Assembly (NCBI GenBank): GCA_902793125.1
Contig: CADBCC010000003.1
Coordinates: forward strand, 1 to 64,000
Direction: 5' to 3'
Origin: an uncultured Ruminococcus sp.
GTDB lineage: Bacteria > Bacillota > Clostridia > Oscillospirales > Acutalibacteraceae
Length of the DNA: 64,000 nt
The translations under genes were made by a program, and so were the position numbers. The notes under the pieces are model-generated. The model did not search any database and was not told the origin of the DNA. It was given only the letters and a program-made list of their open reading frames with translations. Positions 17,403 through 25,627 of the stretch are shown here, piece after piece (position 1 is the first letter of the stretch; each line of letters opens with the position of its first letter).

Positions 17403-20111
17403 TTATTTTACTTTAACTTTCAGTTTTAGTTTTAAACCGTTTACGGTAATTTTTAAGGTAGTTTTTCCTTTTTTCAATCCTTTGATTTTTATTTTTTCAG
17501 CGGATTTCCTGGAAACTATTTTCGCGAACTTTGAGTTCTTGTACTTATTGTTTACAGCTTTAGCCTTGCCGATAATCTTAATTGTTTTTGTTTTTCCTTT
17601 TTTAACGGAAATTGACGTTTTATTAAGCTTCGGCGAGGAAGTTACCTTAACCTTATATATAAACGTCAGTCTGCCAAAGGTTTCTTTTATTTCAGCCGTT
17701 CCTTTTTTAAGCGCGGTAATCGTACCGTTCTTTACGCTCGCGACTTTTGAATTTGAGCTTTTAAAGCTTGAAATTATCGAGGCGGGAAGCGTCTTTGTCT
17801 CGCCCGCTTTAAGAGCGATGTCTGTGTTTAAAACAATAGGTTTATTCTCAATCGGTTTTTCGGGCTCGGTCGCTTCTGTCGCGGGAGTTGTGGGATTATC
17901 GGTCGGAAGTTCGTATGATGAAGTTGTAGATTCCGTGCTTTCGGTGTTGGGGACTGTTTCGTCATACTCAGAATCAACGTATGTTATTTTAAAGCTATAG
18001 AGTAAATCCTTTGAATTAATCAGTTCAACCAAGTCGTTTGCGAAAACGCTTTCGGGGATTCTGTTTAACGCTTCCTCAATATTCAGGATTTTCCCGTCAT
18101 TAAGCACATAAAGACCTAAATCCTCGGGCTCGACATTTCCCGTATGTCCTGCGTACTCAAGAAAATGATATTTTCCGAAATTAAATTCCTGTTCCCATTC
18201 ACACAGAGCGCGTCCTCCCTTATTCTCGGGCTTCATAGGATTATCATAGAACAGGTAATATCCCGCGGATATTATCCCGATATAGTCAAGATAAACCTCC
18301 CGATTGTAGCGCTCTTTTACGAGCTTTTCGGCGACATCGGTATTAAAGATCCTGTTTTTTAGATATGTTGAATCGCTTTTGTAAATAAGGGATACAACCT
18401 CGTCAATATCTGTTATACCTTTTTTGAACGCTTCGGACAGCATAAGCTTCTCGTAGCCTTTACGAACATAAACGCCGTGACCTTCTTCGTCCGAGCTGTT
18501 AAAGCTTGTAAATATATACTTGCCGTACTGATAACCAAACTCATTCATCCAAGGAGGCGGAGGAAGATTATTATAGTATAGACTGTAGCCGTCATTTAAT
18601 TCACCGAGAAAAATATCAGGCTCGGGATCGGTCGGGTACGGGTCAGTTGTTGGCGCGGGTTCGGTAACAGCAGGTTCAGAAGTATTTTCCGTAGGCTCTT
18701 GTGTTGTTGTCGGCTGTTCAGTAGCAGGCGCTTGTGTCGCAAGAGTTTCTGTTGTTGACGCTTGTGTTGTAAAAGCTTCCGTTGTAGGCTCTTCGGTGGG
18801 AGCTTCCGTTGTAGGCTCTTCGGTATAATCATCAGGGTTAATTTCAAAGTAATCCGTAAGAAAACTTACTCGTTCATTACACCAGTTTACATAGTAATCG
18901 TAGTTTTCTTCGTAGGTGCTCAGCGGTTTCTTTTGAACATTAACATAATATCTTGAAACAGGCCATACTCCCGCCGCGTAGTTCCTTGTGATTGCGGGTT
19001 CGTAAGTCTCATAGAAACTGTCGATTAAACCGCCGTCTGCGCCTATGTTTTTAAAATACAAATATTTTTCCGCGTAAAGCTGCTTAACTTTTTCATTAAA
19101 CCAATCTTTTGTACAGAGGAACTTGCATAAGTTTTTGTTGGCGAAAATTCCGTCGGTAGCGATTGCCGCGGCGGAATTGGAAGAAAAGTCTATGTTTTCG
19201 TTACCCATAGAAAGGTCATAATCCCACGGAGGGCCGGCGTAAAGTTTTCCGTCTTTGTAATAAAAGAAAACCGAGCTGAAATCGAAATCGACAGGCTTTA
19301 AAAATTCATTAAGAAGATAAAACTTCACAAACGAATCCACATCAACCTTTTCTTCAATTTCTTCGGCGGTGCCGTTTTTTAATGTTGAAATTATATCATC
19401 CAATACACCCTGAATATAAGTTACCTGTTCATCTTCGGGTTCATCGGGCTCGGTCAGGGCGAATCTTATTCCGTTGGAAGTTATATAAGTTTTATCGGCT
19501 TCATCACGGCTCTTTTCAAGTTCAACTAAAAAGTCTTTCTTTCCGCCGTTGCTTTCAATATCGATATTAACCCTGTCTTTTCCTTCCGAAACAGGCTCCA
19601 TAAGCAAGTAACATCCTCTAAACGAATCATCAAGCCAAAGCTCGACAACCTTAAAATTGGAAGTATAGTTTATTCCGAGTTCCTGCGCGAGAGAAAAGGC
19701 GGTATAGTTTCGGGCTAATGTCGGGTCAAGGATATTTGAGATAAGCACCCATTTTTTACCGCTTCCCATAGCGAAAAGGTCTTTTTTCTTAGCAAATTTA
19801 AAGGTATATGACTTTTTACCTATTGAATCAAAAGCGGTACTGTTTCCTCTTACTTTCATAACTATACTGTCGCTGAGCGAAAATCCGCTGTTGTCGGATA
19901 TATCCGCCTGCGCGTCAATATAGCCGTCGGATTTTTTCAGATCTACTCCGTTTCCGCCGGCAGTAGTTATCTTAATCTTGGGAATATCCGTTTGTGAATC
20001 TTGCGCCGATACCGCGGGATTGAACGGTACTGCAAAACCTGCAATTACCGCAAACACGAGCAAGAGCGAGATTATTCCTTTTATAGATTTTTTCGTTTTC
20101 ATCAACTTCAA
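17403..20111 (-). CDS. CotH-family secreted protein with two repeat units and a C-terminal Ig-like domain
   Basis: Signal peptide (1-35), a CotH domain (about 45-430; VMKVRGNST, ARNYTAFSLAQELG, GCYLLMEPVSEGKDRVNID, PPWDYDLSMGN), a Thr/Pro/Glu linker, then two related units of about 65 residues (FGYQYGKYIFTSF and EFNFGKYHFLEY, each followed by G-YV and an EA helix), a second linker and a Lys-rich BIG2/Ig-like end. CotH proteins are kinase-like; some clostridial ones carry dockerins, but this one does not. TTG at 20111 is six bases after GAGGTGG; an ATG at 20102 is the alternative start. It sits directly upstream of the cohesin gene. Confidence 0.82.
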   Translation of the reverse strand: MKLMKTKKSIKGIISLLLVFAVIAGFAVPFNPAVSAQDSQTDIPKIKITTAGGNGVDLKKSDGYIDAQADISDNSGFSLSDSIVMKVRGNSTAFDSIGKKSYTFKFAKKKDLFAMGSGKKWVLISNILDPTLARNYTAFSLAQELGINYTSNFKVVELWLDDSFRGCYLLMEPVSEGKDRVNIDIESNGGKKDFLVELEKSRDEADKTYITSNGIRFALTEPDEPEDEQVTYIQGVLDDIISTLKNGTAEEIEEKVDVDSFVKFYLLNEFLKPVDFDFSSVFFYYKDGKLYAGPPWDYDLSMGNENIDFSSNSAAAIATDGIFANKNLCKFLCTKDWFNEKVKQLYAEKYLYFKNIGADGGLIDSFYETYEPAITRNYAAGVWPVSRYYVNVQKKPLSTYEENYDYYVNWCNERVSFLTDYFEINPDDYTEEPTTEAPTEEPTTEAFTTQASTTETLATQAPATEQPTTTQEPTENTSEPAVTEPAPTTDPYPTDPEPDIFLGELNDGYSLYYNNLPPPPWMNEFGYQYGKYIFTSFNSSDEEGHGVYVRKGYEKLMLSEAFKKGITDIDEVVSLIYKSDSTYLKNRIFNTDVAEKLVKERYNREVYLDYIGIISAGYYLFYDNPMKPENKGGRALCEWEQEFNFGKYHFLEYAGHTGNVEPEDLGLYVLNDGKILNIEEALNRIPESVFANDLVELINSKDLLYSFKITYVDSEYDETVPNTESTESTTSSYELPTDNPTTPATEATEPEKPIENKPIVLNTDIALKAGETKTLPASIISSFKSSNSKVASVKNGTITALKKGTAEIKETFGRLTFIYKVKVTSSPKLNKTSISVKKGKTKTIKIIGKAKAVNNKYKNSKFAKIVSRKSAEKIKIKGLKKGKTTLKITVNGLKLKLKVKVK

Positions 20112-20241
20112 AGTATTCCACCTCTTATTTTACTTATAGCGCGATTATTCATTTAAATTCAAAATAATTATACATTAATCTTTAAGAAGATACAATTGAC
20201 ATAGTGAATAGAATATACCCTCGCGTTTTAGCTAAATCAAA

Positions 20242-20269
20242 CAAAACACGCCTTACTTACGTAAGGCGC
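20242..20269 (-). terminator. Terminator of the 56-residue peptide gene
   Basis: On the minus strand CGCCTTAC and GTAAGGCG pair and are followed by TGTTTTGTTT, about 20 bases after the peptide stop. Confidence 0.75.
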
Positions 20270-20287
20270 ATAATAAATTTTTTAAGA

Positions 20288-20458
20288 TTAGTCGAACCAA
20301 CTGTCCGGACTCAAAACGAAGCTTAAAAAGTCACCGTAAGCGTTTTCAAGTTCAAACTTTTTAGTTGATTCCTCCGGAGTTTCGGCGGAAGAAGTTAAAA
20401 CATCGCACTTCTCTAAGACTTCAATATTCAATTTTGGTGGTTCATATTTTAAATTCAA
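20288..20458 (-). CDS. 56-residue small protein (NLKYEPPKL...VLTSS type)
   Basis: A short gene with an excellent setting: promoter TTGACA/TATAAT, ribosome site AAAAGGAGGGA eight bases before a TTG start, and its own terminator. The product starts MNLKYEPPKLNIEVLEKCDV, continues LTSSAETPEEST and ends SPDSWFD; it is acidic with one Cys and no signal peptide. Similar short proteins beginning with a KYE-P-E-V pattern are common in Ruminococcaceae and Lachnospiraceae genomes (recollection, not checked), with no known role. The acidic leader-like N-terminus could suit a peptide precursor, but no modifying enzyme lies adjacent. Confidence 0.7.
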   Translation of the reverse strand: MNLKYEPPKLNIEVLEKCDVLTSSAETPEESTKKFELENAYGDFLSFVLSPDSWFD

Positions 20459-20513
20459 TTTGAAGTCCCTCCTTTTGCCGAGATTTCCACATAATATACT
20501 TATAATTAGAATA

Positions 20514-20541
20514 ATTATAACATATTATTACAATTTGTCAA
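20514..20541 (-). promoter_or_regulatory. Strong sigma-A promoter of the 56-residue peptide gene
   Basis: On the minus strand TTGACA (20541-20536), 16-base spacer, TATAAT (20519-20514). Both hexamers are perfect. Confidence 0.8.
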
Positions 20542-20581
20542 CATTTTTGTACATGTTTTTACGAATTTTAAAAAACTAAAT

Positions 20582-20850
20582 TTAAACTCGGTTGCACCTT
20601 ACCGTAACCCGCGCAGTACCTGTCCATGTGCAGGTAAAGAGAGACAGATCGTACTCGCCGGAAGTCATTTTGCTGATTTCTACGGGGTTGAGGGTATCGG
20701 TCAGGACAACCTCATATATATATATGTGTTGCCGGATAGATCGGTGTATTTTACCTCGTCGCCTTTTTTCAGACGATATACCTATCAGGGTATCTTTTTT
20801 CGATTTTATTCTCGTCAAAGCTGAGTTTTCCGTTCTCGCTTATTATATTA
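20582..20850 (-). pseudogene. Sortase remnant (C-terminal part, frameshifted)
   Basis: The minus-strand reading VVLTDTLNPVEISKM, then YDLSLFTCTWTGTARVTVRC, is the sortase C-terminus with the catalytic Cys (LFTC) and Arg (RVTVR). The preceding piece LKKGDEVKYTDLSGNT is in another frame; the shift falls in a run of TA dinucleotides at 20717-20728. Farther upstream the frame breaks again (a TGA after DRYIV) and no N-terminus is found. It is a dead gene, once able to cut and anchor surface proteins. Confidence 0.65.
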
Positions 20851-20918
20851 TCCGAAAGACTCGAAACCTGCCGCGAAAGACTGCTTCTGAAACGCTCAGT
20901 AAACATATGGAGGTTATT

Positions 20919-21224
20919 ATGAAGTATATATCAAAAATCATCGCTGTCGCTATTTCGACATTGACATTGGTTTCAGGCACAATTTCTGTAGCGGGAGCCG
21001 CGGAAGTAAAAAAATGCGCTCAAGCCAAAGTTATTTGCTGCAGCGGCACAAGCTGTGAACGCGTTGATAAGCTTTTGAGCAAAATCTGCAAAGGCAACAA
21101 CTGTAAAATATCGACTAAAAATCAGAAAAAATGCTGCTCCTGCGGAAATTGCCGTACAAAAAACGTAAAACATTTCTCTAAAAAATGCGGAAATAAATGC
21201 GGTAACGCAAAAGCGACACGCTGA
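20919..21224 (+). CDS. Secreted small protein with 12 cysteines
   Basis: 101 residues. A clear signal peptide (MKYISKIIAVAISTLTL to about AGA, residue 27) is followed by a very basic mature part of about 75 residues with 12 Cys: single Cys and CC pairs in patterns such as VICCSGTSC, KKCCSCGNC and KKCGNKCG. The even number suggests disulfides, or metal binding. The start is the ATG at 20919, preceded by GGAGG. A longer reading frame open upstream runs antisense to the sortase remnant and is not credible. I do not recognise a family. A terminator follows, then the amidotransferase/ligase operon. Confidence 0.7.
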   Translation: MKYISKIIAVAISTLTLVSGTISVAGAAEVKKCAQAKVICCSGTSCERVDKLLSKICKGNNCKISTKNQKKCCSCGNCRTKNVKHFSKKCGNKCGNAKATR

Positions 21225-21254
21225 AATTACCGCTTAGAGAAAAAGCTGTCAGCT

Positions 21255-21288
21255 AAACACCCCGTTACATAGCGGGGTGTTTGTTTTT
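21255..21288 (+). terminator. Terminator of the 12-cysteine protein gene
   Basis: AAACACCCCG pairs with CGGGGTGTTT around a short loop and is followed by TGTTTTTG. Confidence 0.9.
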
Positions 21289-21303
21289 GTCACTTCTAAA
21301 ATA

Positions 21304-21354
21304 TTGACAAAACAACTCTTTTATTATATAATTAACCTACTATATAGATAGGTT
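21304..21354 (+). promoter_or_regulatory. Perfect sigma-A promoter with overlapping dyad for the amidotransferase/ligase operon
   Basis: TTGACA (21304-21309), 17-base spacer, TATAAT (21327-21332). Immediately downstream, AACCTA (21334-21339) and TAGGTT (21349-21354) form an inverted repeat over the start of transcription, a typical repressor-site position. Confidence 0.75.
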
Positions 21355-21384
21355 TAATATATTTTAGATTTGAGGCAGCTTATT

Positions 21385-22215
21385 ATGAAGATGTTTTCCT
21401 GTAAATGTATGATGCGAGGCGATATGTTTATGTCGTCTTGCTTTTTGTGTCTAAATACTGCCTCTATCAATTGACAACAACAGGTATTGTTATTATCGGG
21501 ACGGTTTTATTCCCATTCCTCAGAACATCCGAATGGCTGGGGGCTGGCGATCTTTAATAAATACAACACTGAAATTATAAAAGAGGAATATCGGGCGGAT
21601 AAAAGCGAGCTGTTGGCTGAAAGACTCAAAAGACCTATAAAGGCAAAAACAGCTCTTGCTCATATTCGTCTCGCGACAATCGGTCACGAGGAATACGACA
21701 ACTGCCACCCTTTTACGTCGGTTGACAACAGCGGCAGAACTTGGACGCTGATTCACAACGGGACGATTTTTGAAAGCGATAATATCGGCAAATATGTTTT
21801 TCTGCAAAAGGGAGAAACTGACAGCGAGAGAATTCTGCTCTACATTGTTGACAGTATAAACAAAAAGAGCGCTGAGCTTAGACGTGATTTAACGGCTGAA
21901 GAACGTTTCGGGATTCTCGACGAAATCATAATAAACAGCTCGCCTAAAAACAAGCTTAATCTGCTTATCTATGACGGAGAAGTTATGTACGCGCACTCAA
22001 ACTTCCGCGATTCGCTCTATTATCGTAATGAGAAAGAGGGCATTACTTTTTCAACTCAGCCGTTATCGCAAAGCGGTTGGGAAAATGTTGAGTTTATGAC
22101 TCTGCTCGGCTACCGCGAGGGTGAGCATATTTTTACAGGCACAAAGCACAACCACGAGTATTTCTTTGACCCTGCCGCGTACAATCCGCTGTATATGGCT
22201 TATTCAGGACTGTAA
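21385..22215 (+). pseudogene. Class II glutamine amidotransferase, interrupted by an in-frame TGA
   Basis: From 21487 on, the frame encodes FYSHSSEHPNGWGLAIF, HIRLATIGHEEYDNCHPF and LIHNGTIFES, as in YafJ-like class II amidotransferases. The same frame continues upstream and contains TTG-TGT at 21445-21450, which would put the nucleophile Cys at position 2 at the right distance from FYSHS. A single TGA at 21472-21474 separates the two parts. Without readthrough the catalytic Cys is lost. No Sec-insertion context is evident. It opens an operon with two glutamate-cysteine ligase-type genes; its stop is followed at once by AAGGAG of the next gene. Possibilities are a recent loss, a base error or readthrough. 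Confidence 0.7.
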
Positions 22216-22226
22216 GGAGAATGAAG

Positions 22227-23588
22227 ATGAATCCACAAGAAATCATTTATGAACATTTTATCACCCCGCTTCAGAAGCCCCGCGCAAGCTATATCGGAAT
22301 TGAAATCGAAATGCCGATAGTAAATCTGAGCGGAGAAAAAACCGAGAAATACGTCTGTATAGACGCTGTCGAAAAAGCAATCAGACATTTCGGATTCACT
22401 CCGCAAAAGTTTGACGACAACGGAGTTTGTCACGAAGCTGTCTGCGAGGATACGAGCGATGTTTTTTCCTTTGACTGTTCCTACAACAACTTTGAAATCT
22501 CACTCGGACGGGTGCGGACCCTTCACGAGGCTCAGGCGCGTTTCAGAGATTATGTAAGCTATATCAACACCGAATTAAGCCAAAACAATCATACACTGAC
22601 AGGTATTGGAATCAATCCGAATTATAAAATCAACGACTCTAATTTTGTTCAGTCACCGCGCTACAGTATGCTTGAAGGGTATCTGAAAAAGGGCAAAGTG
22701 TGGAACGGAGAGTTTCATCCGTATTACGACTTCGGGACATTTTCAAGCGCGTCTCAGGTGCAGCTTGATGTAAGCGAGGAAAACCTCCTCGATACAATTG
22801 AAGCGTTTTCGCTTGTTGAGCCGCTGAAAGCCGTGTTATTCGCAAACTCTTTCCTTCCCGATAAACCCGAGCTTTTTTGCGCGAGGGATTATTTGTGGGA
22901 GAACAGCCCTCACGGTATCAATCCCCGAAACGTCGGATTCTTTGAGCCGATTCCGAAATCTACAGACGAATTAGTCTCTTATCTTTCAAAGGCAGGCATT
23001 TTCTGCGCCGAGCGTGATGAAAAGTATCTTTTCTTTTATCCGATTCCTTTTGACGAATATCTCGACCACGATACAGTTGAAGCCGAGTATTATGACGGAG
23101 AATACCATAAGTATTCTTTTACGCCGAGCGCTGATGACATCATACTTTTACGCACATATAAACAGATTGACCTGACCTCACGCGGTACGCTTGAATTCCG
23201 TTCCGCCTGTACACAGCCTCTTTCGGAGGCTATGACTGCAGCGGCGTTCCACCTCGGACTTATCAACAAAACGGAAGAACTGACAGAATTACTTAAAACC
23301 TCCTTTATTTACGGCAACGGAGATTCTCCCGCCGAACTTCGTAAAAAAATGAACCGTGCTGATTTTCTTTCGAGCGTTAAAGCAGATGAATTGAAATCGT
23401 TGCTAAACGACGTTTTAGCGCTCTGCTCGGACGGCTTAAAAGAACGCGGTTATGCCGAGGGGATTTACCTCAGACCTCTGTATCACAGAGCGGAATCACT
23501 TATATCCCCGGCAAAATATCTCGTTGAACATCAAAATCAAATCAACACCGTTATTAAGAAATACGCCGAGCTTGAGGAGACGTTATGA
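22227..23588 (+). CDS. Glutamate-cysteine ligase family 2 (GCS2/EgtA-like) protein
   Basis: Carboxylate-amine ligase fold: YIGIEIEMPIVN near the start (metal/ATP-binding acidic residues), NFEISLGRVRTLHEA, an ASQVQLDVSEENLL segment and TSRGTLEFRSACTQP toward the end. GCS2 enzymes join glutamate to cysteine or related amines through a gamma-peptide bond using ATP. The ATG at 22227 is seven bases from AAGGAG; the ATG at 22221 is too close. 453 residues. Its stop overlaps the next start (ATGA). The substrate is unknown: having a second, unrelated ligase next door argues against simple redundancy. Confidence 0.8.
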   Translation: MNPQEIIYEHFITPLQKPRASYIGIEIEMPIVNLSGEKTEKYVCIDAVEKAIRHFGFTPQKFDDNGVCHEAVCEDTSDVFSFDCSYNNFEISLGRVRTLHEAQARFRDYVSYINTELSQNNHTLTGIGINPNYKINDSNFVQSPRYSMLEGYLKKGKVWNGEFHPYYDFGTFSSASQVQLDVSEENLLDTIEAFSLVEPLKAVLFANSFLPDKPELFCARDYLWENSPHGINPRNVGFFEPIPKSTDELVSYLSKAGIFCAERDEKYLFFYPIPFDEYLDHDTVEAEYYDGEYHKYSFTPSADDIILLRTYKQIDLTSRGTLEFRSACTQPLSEAMTAAAFHLGLINKTEELTELLKTSFIYGNGDSPAELRKKMNRADFLSSVKADELKSLLNDVLALCSDGLKERGYAEGIYLRPLYHRAESLISPAKYLVEHQNQINTVIKKYAELEETL

Positions 23589-24808
23589 TAAAACTTTTCG
23601 ATACAAAAAACATATACGGTACATTCGGTCTGGAGCGTGAGACCCTGCGTGTCACATCTGACGGATATATGGCGCAAACGCCGCACCCCTTTCCTGATGA
23701 CGAGCATATCGTAAAGGACTTTTGCGAGAATCAGGCGGAGATCAACACAGGCGTACATAATACGGCGCAAGGCGCGATAAATGAGCTTAAAAAGCACTCT
23801 GAACGCCTGAAAGAAAAAATTAAAAAGCGCGGCGAGTTACTATGGATGTACTCAAACCCTCCTCATATCAAAAACGAGAACGACATTCCCGTAGCAGTAT
23901 ACGAGGGCGATCAAAAAAGCAAGCACAGCTACCGTAAATACCTCGCTGAAAAATACGGTAAGTATAAGATGACCTTATCGGGTATTCACGTTAATTATTC
24001 GCTGTCGGAAGAGCTTTTGAAAGATGCGTTTTCCAAGTCTGATTACAGCGATTATACCGAGTTCAAAAACTCCGCCTATCTGCGTCTTGCTCAGGGGCTT
24101 ACAGAATACGGTTGGATAATCAATCTTCTGCTCTCTGCTTCGCCTGTATGTGACGGTTCGTATCTGAATCCAAAACAAATCCGAGAAACCGTTATTACCG
24201 AATACGCTTCTGTCCGCTGCGGAAAGGAAGGCTACTGGAACGACTTTACTCCTGTGCTTTCTTATGACAGCATCTTATCCTACGCTGACAGCATTCAAAA
24301 ATATATCGACAACGGCTCTCTTGCGGGAGTCGGCGAGCTGTATTATCCTATCCGTTTAAAACCGAAGGGAGTAAACCGCCTCAACAATCTTGTGCAGAAC
24401 GGCGTCAATCATATCGAGCTGCGCAATATCGACATCAACCCTTTTGCTGAGGAAGGCATAGACGTTCGGGATCTGGAGTTTTTGGAGCTTCTTATGCTGT
24501 GGATTTTCTGCACGTACGAAAAAAATCTTTCGGAAACTGACCAAATCCGCGCGGTTGAGAATTTTAAAAACTCCGCTTTGTATGATATTGACAACACAAC
24601 GATACCCGCGGATAATAATAAAAAAGAATCACTGAGAACAGCAGGCTTGCGAATTCTCAGTGAAATGAGAGAGTTTTTCGTAGACAGCTCCACGCTTCAA
24701 TATCAATTCCAAAAGCTTACCAAACAGGACGCAAGATACGCGGACAAAGTGAGGGCGAATTTAAAAGATAATTACATTAACAAGGTTATTTATCGGAGGA
24801 TGAAATGA
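23585..24808 (+). CDS. gshA: Glutamate-cysteine ligase, GshA (gamma-proteobacterial) type
   Basis: GLERETLRVT at residue 16 is the GshA ATP/Mg signature, followed by DFCENQAEINTG, MTLSGIHVNYS and IELRNIDINPFAEEGI. This matches the E. coli GshA family and the N-terminal half of GshF, but at 407 residues it is shorter than E. coli GshA and has no ATP-grasp glutathione-synthetase half. It should make gamma-glutamylcysteine. It is translationally coupled on both sides by ATGA overlaps. Confidence 0.85.
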   Translation: MIKLFDTKNIYGTFGLERETLRVTSDGYMAQTPHPFPDDEHIVKDFCENQAEINTGVHNTAQGAINELKKHSERLKEKIKKRGELLWMYSNPPHIKNENDIPVAVYEGDQKSKHSYRKYLAEKYGKYKMTLSGIHVNYSLSEELLKDAFSKSDYSDYTEFKNSAYLRLAQGLTEYGWIINLLLSASPVCDGSYLNPKQIRETVITEYASVRCGKEGYWNDFTPVLSYDSILSYADSIQKYIDNGSLAGVGELYYPIRLKPKGVNRLNNLVQNGVNHIELRNIDINPFAEEGIDVRDLEFLELLMLWIFCTYEKNLSETDQIRAVENFKNSALYDIDNTTIPADNNKKESLRTAGLRILSEMREFFVDSSTLQYQFQKLTKQDARYADKVRANLKDNYINKVIYRRMK

Positions 24809-25020
24809 AATCGATACTGATTAAGGATACTACCAGAAAGGAACGCGAGGAAATCATTCGCAAATCGTTGTACGGCTCCTGCGGAGCGGAATGTGAGTTC
24901 TGTTCCGGCTGCGACAATCGCGGAGGCGGCAGGATTGATAGCATCTATCAGCCTTATATCGACGGAGAAAAAGAGATAAGCGAAATTAACGCAGAGTACA
25001 AAGCGCCGTTTGTAAAGTAA
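24805..25020 (+). CDS. Small 4-cysteine protein coupled to gshA
   Basis: 71 residues: a charged N-terminus (MKSILIKDTTRKEREEIIRK), then SCGAECEFCSGCDNRGGG with Cys spaced C-x3-C-x2-C-x2-C, then YQPYIDGEKEISEINAEY. There is no signal peptide. The start overlaps the gshA stop (ATGA), so both are probably translated together. Related short proteins ending in a YIDG-KE-EIN pattern occur in gut clostridia, from memory, without an assigned function. The four Cys could bind zinc or an iron-sulfur cluster, or be the substrate of the ligases upstream; both are speculation. Confidence 0.7.
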   Translation: MKSILIKDTTRKEREEIIRKSLYGSCGAECEFCSGCDNRGGGRIDSIYQPYIDGEKEISEINAEYKAPFVK

Positions 25021-25070
25021 GATTAATTGTTTTTGTATATCAAATCTTAATAAAACCGCATAAATTATTA

Positions 25071-25116
25071 CACCTCCCACGAGCTTAATTAGCTCCGCGG
25101 GAGGTGCTTTGTTTTG
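25071..25116 (+). terminator. Terminator of the amidotransferase/ligase operon
   Basis: CACCTCCC pairs with GGGAGGTG, with an inner GAGCT/AGCTC stem, followed by CTTTGTTTTG, 50 bases after the last gene. Confidence 0.85.
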
Positions 25117-25188
25117 TGCTATTACAATTCAAATCCATCGGTCAAGCCCATTAGTCTGCTAATTAACCGCACTAATTTCGAAAAAATC

Positions 25189-25218
25189 TTGACTTTTGGT
25201 GTATGTTTATGGTATGAT
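25189..25218 (+). promoter_or_regulatory. Promoter of tRNA-Trp
   Basis: TTGACT (25189-25194) and TATGAT (25213-25218), 18-base spacer, 54 bases before the tRNA. Confidence 0.65.
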
Positions 25219-25272
25219 ACATTTCGTTGGTGAGGAAAAGAGCCTCGCAGCAATAAAATCAAATAAACATTT

Positions 25273-25348
25273 AGGGGTATAGCTCAGTTGGTAGAGCAGC
25301 GGTCTCCAAAACCGCGTGCCGAGGGTTCAAGTCCTTCTGCCCCTGCCA
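25273..25348 (+). tRNA. trnW: tRNA-Trp (anticodon CCA)
   Basis: A cloverleaf can be drawn: acceptor AGGGGTA/TGCCCCT, D-arm AGCTCAGTTGGTAGAGC, anticodon stem GCGGT with loop CTCCAAA (anticodon CCA), T-arm AGGGTTCAAGTCCTT, discriminator G and an encoded CCA tail (25346-25348). Its 3' end (TTCTGCCCCTGCCA) recurs in repeats at 51.5 and 53.4-53.6 kb, so it may serve as an integration target. Confidence 0.97.
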
Positions 25349-25351
25349 AGC

Positions 25352-25560
25352 CGAAAACCCGCATAAACACTGCGTTTATGCGGGTTTTCTTGCTTTTTTA
25401 TGCTCGGCGCGTGGTCTAAAAATTGCGGTTCGAGGCTCATTTTATGCTTATTTGGTGTTCAAATCGTCAGGTTTCGCGGCATATTTTCCATATTTTCCAT
25501 CTCGAACATCATCAAAAGAGCATCATTTTTAATGTGGTACAGCGTATCATATTCTTAATA
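25352..25560 (+). repeat. Duplicated tRNA-downstream segment, copy 1 (contains terminator)
   Basis: Starts with a strong terminator (AAAACCCGCATAAA with TTTATGCGGGTTTT, 25354-25389) four bases after the tRNA and continues for about 200 bases. Nearly the same sequence, including CTCGGCGCGTGG, TTTGGTGTTCAAATCG and CATCATCAAAAGAGC, lies at 59301-59503. No gene is visible in it. A short open piece after it (25558-25665, NPFDYETEDKYLEALAKAK) looks like the tail of a lost gene. Confidence 0.8.
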
Positions 25561-25627
25561 AACTGCACGGATTATAATATCAATCCTTTCGATTATGAAA
25601 CAGAGGATAAGTACTTAGAGGCTTTAG

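Noticed and set aside
20592..20918. N-terminal extension of the 12-Cys protein in the open frame from 20592
   Set aside because: It runs antisense to the sortase remnant; the signal peptide and GGAGG place the start at 20919.
21472..21474. TGA as selenocysteine codon
   Set aside because: No hairpin typical of a bacterial SECIS directly follows, the position is not a redox Cys in the family, and the nucleophile Cys is already encoded upstream.
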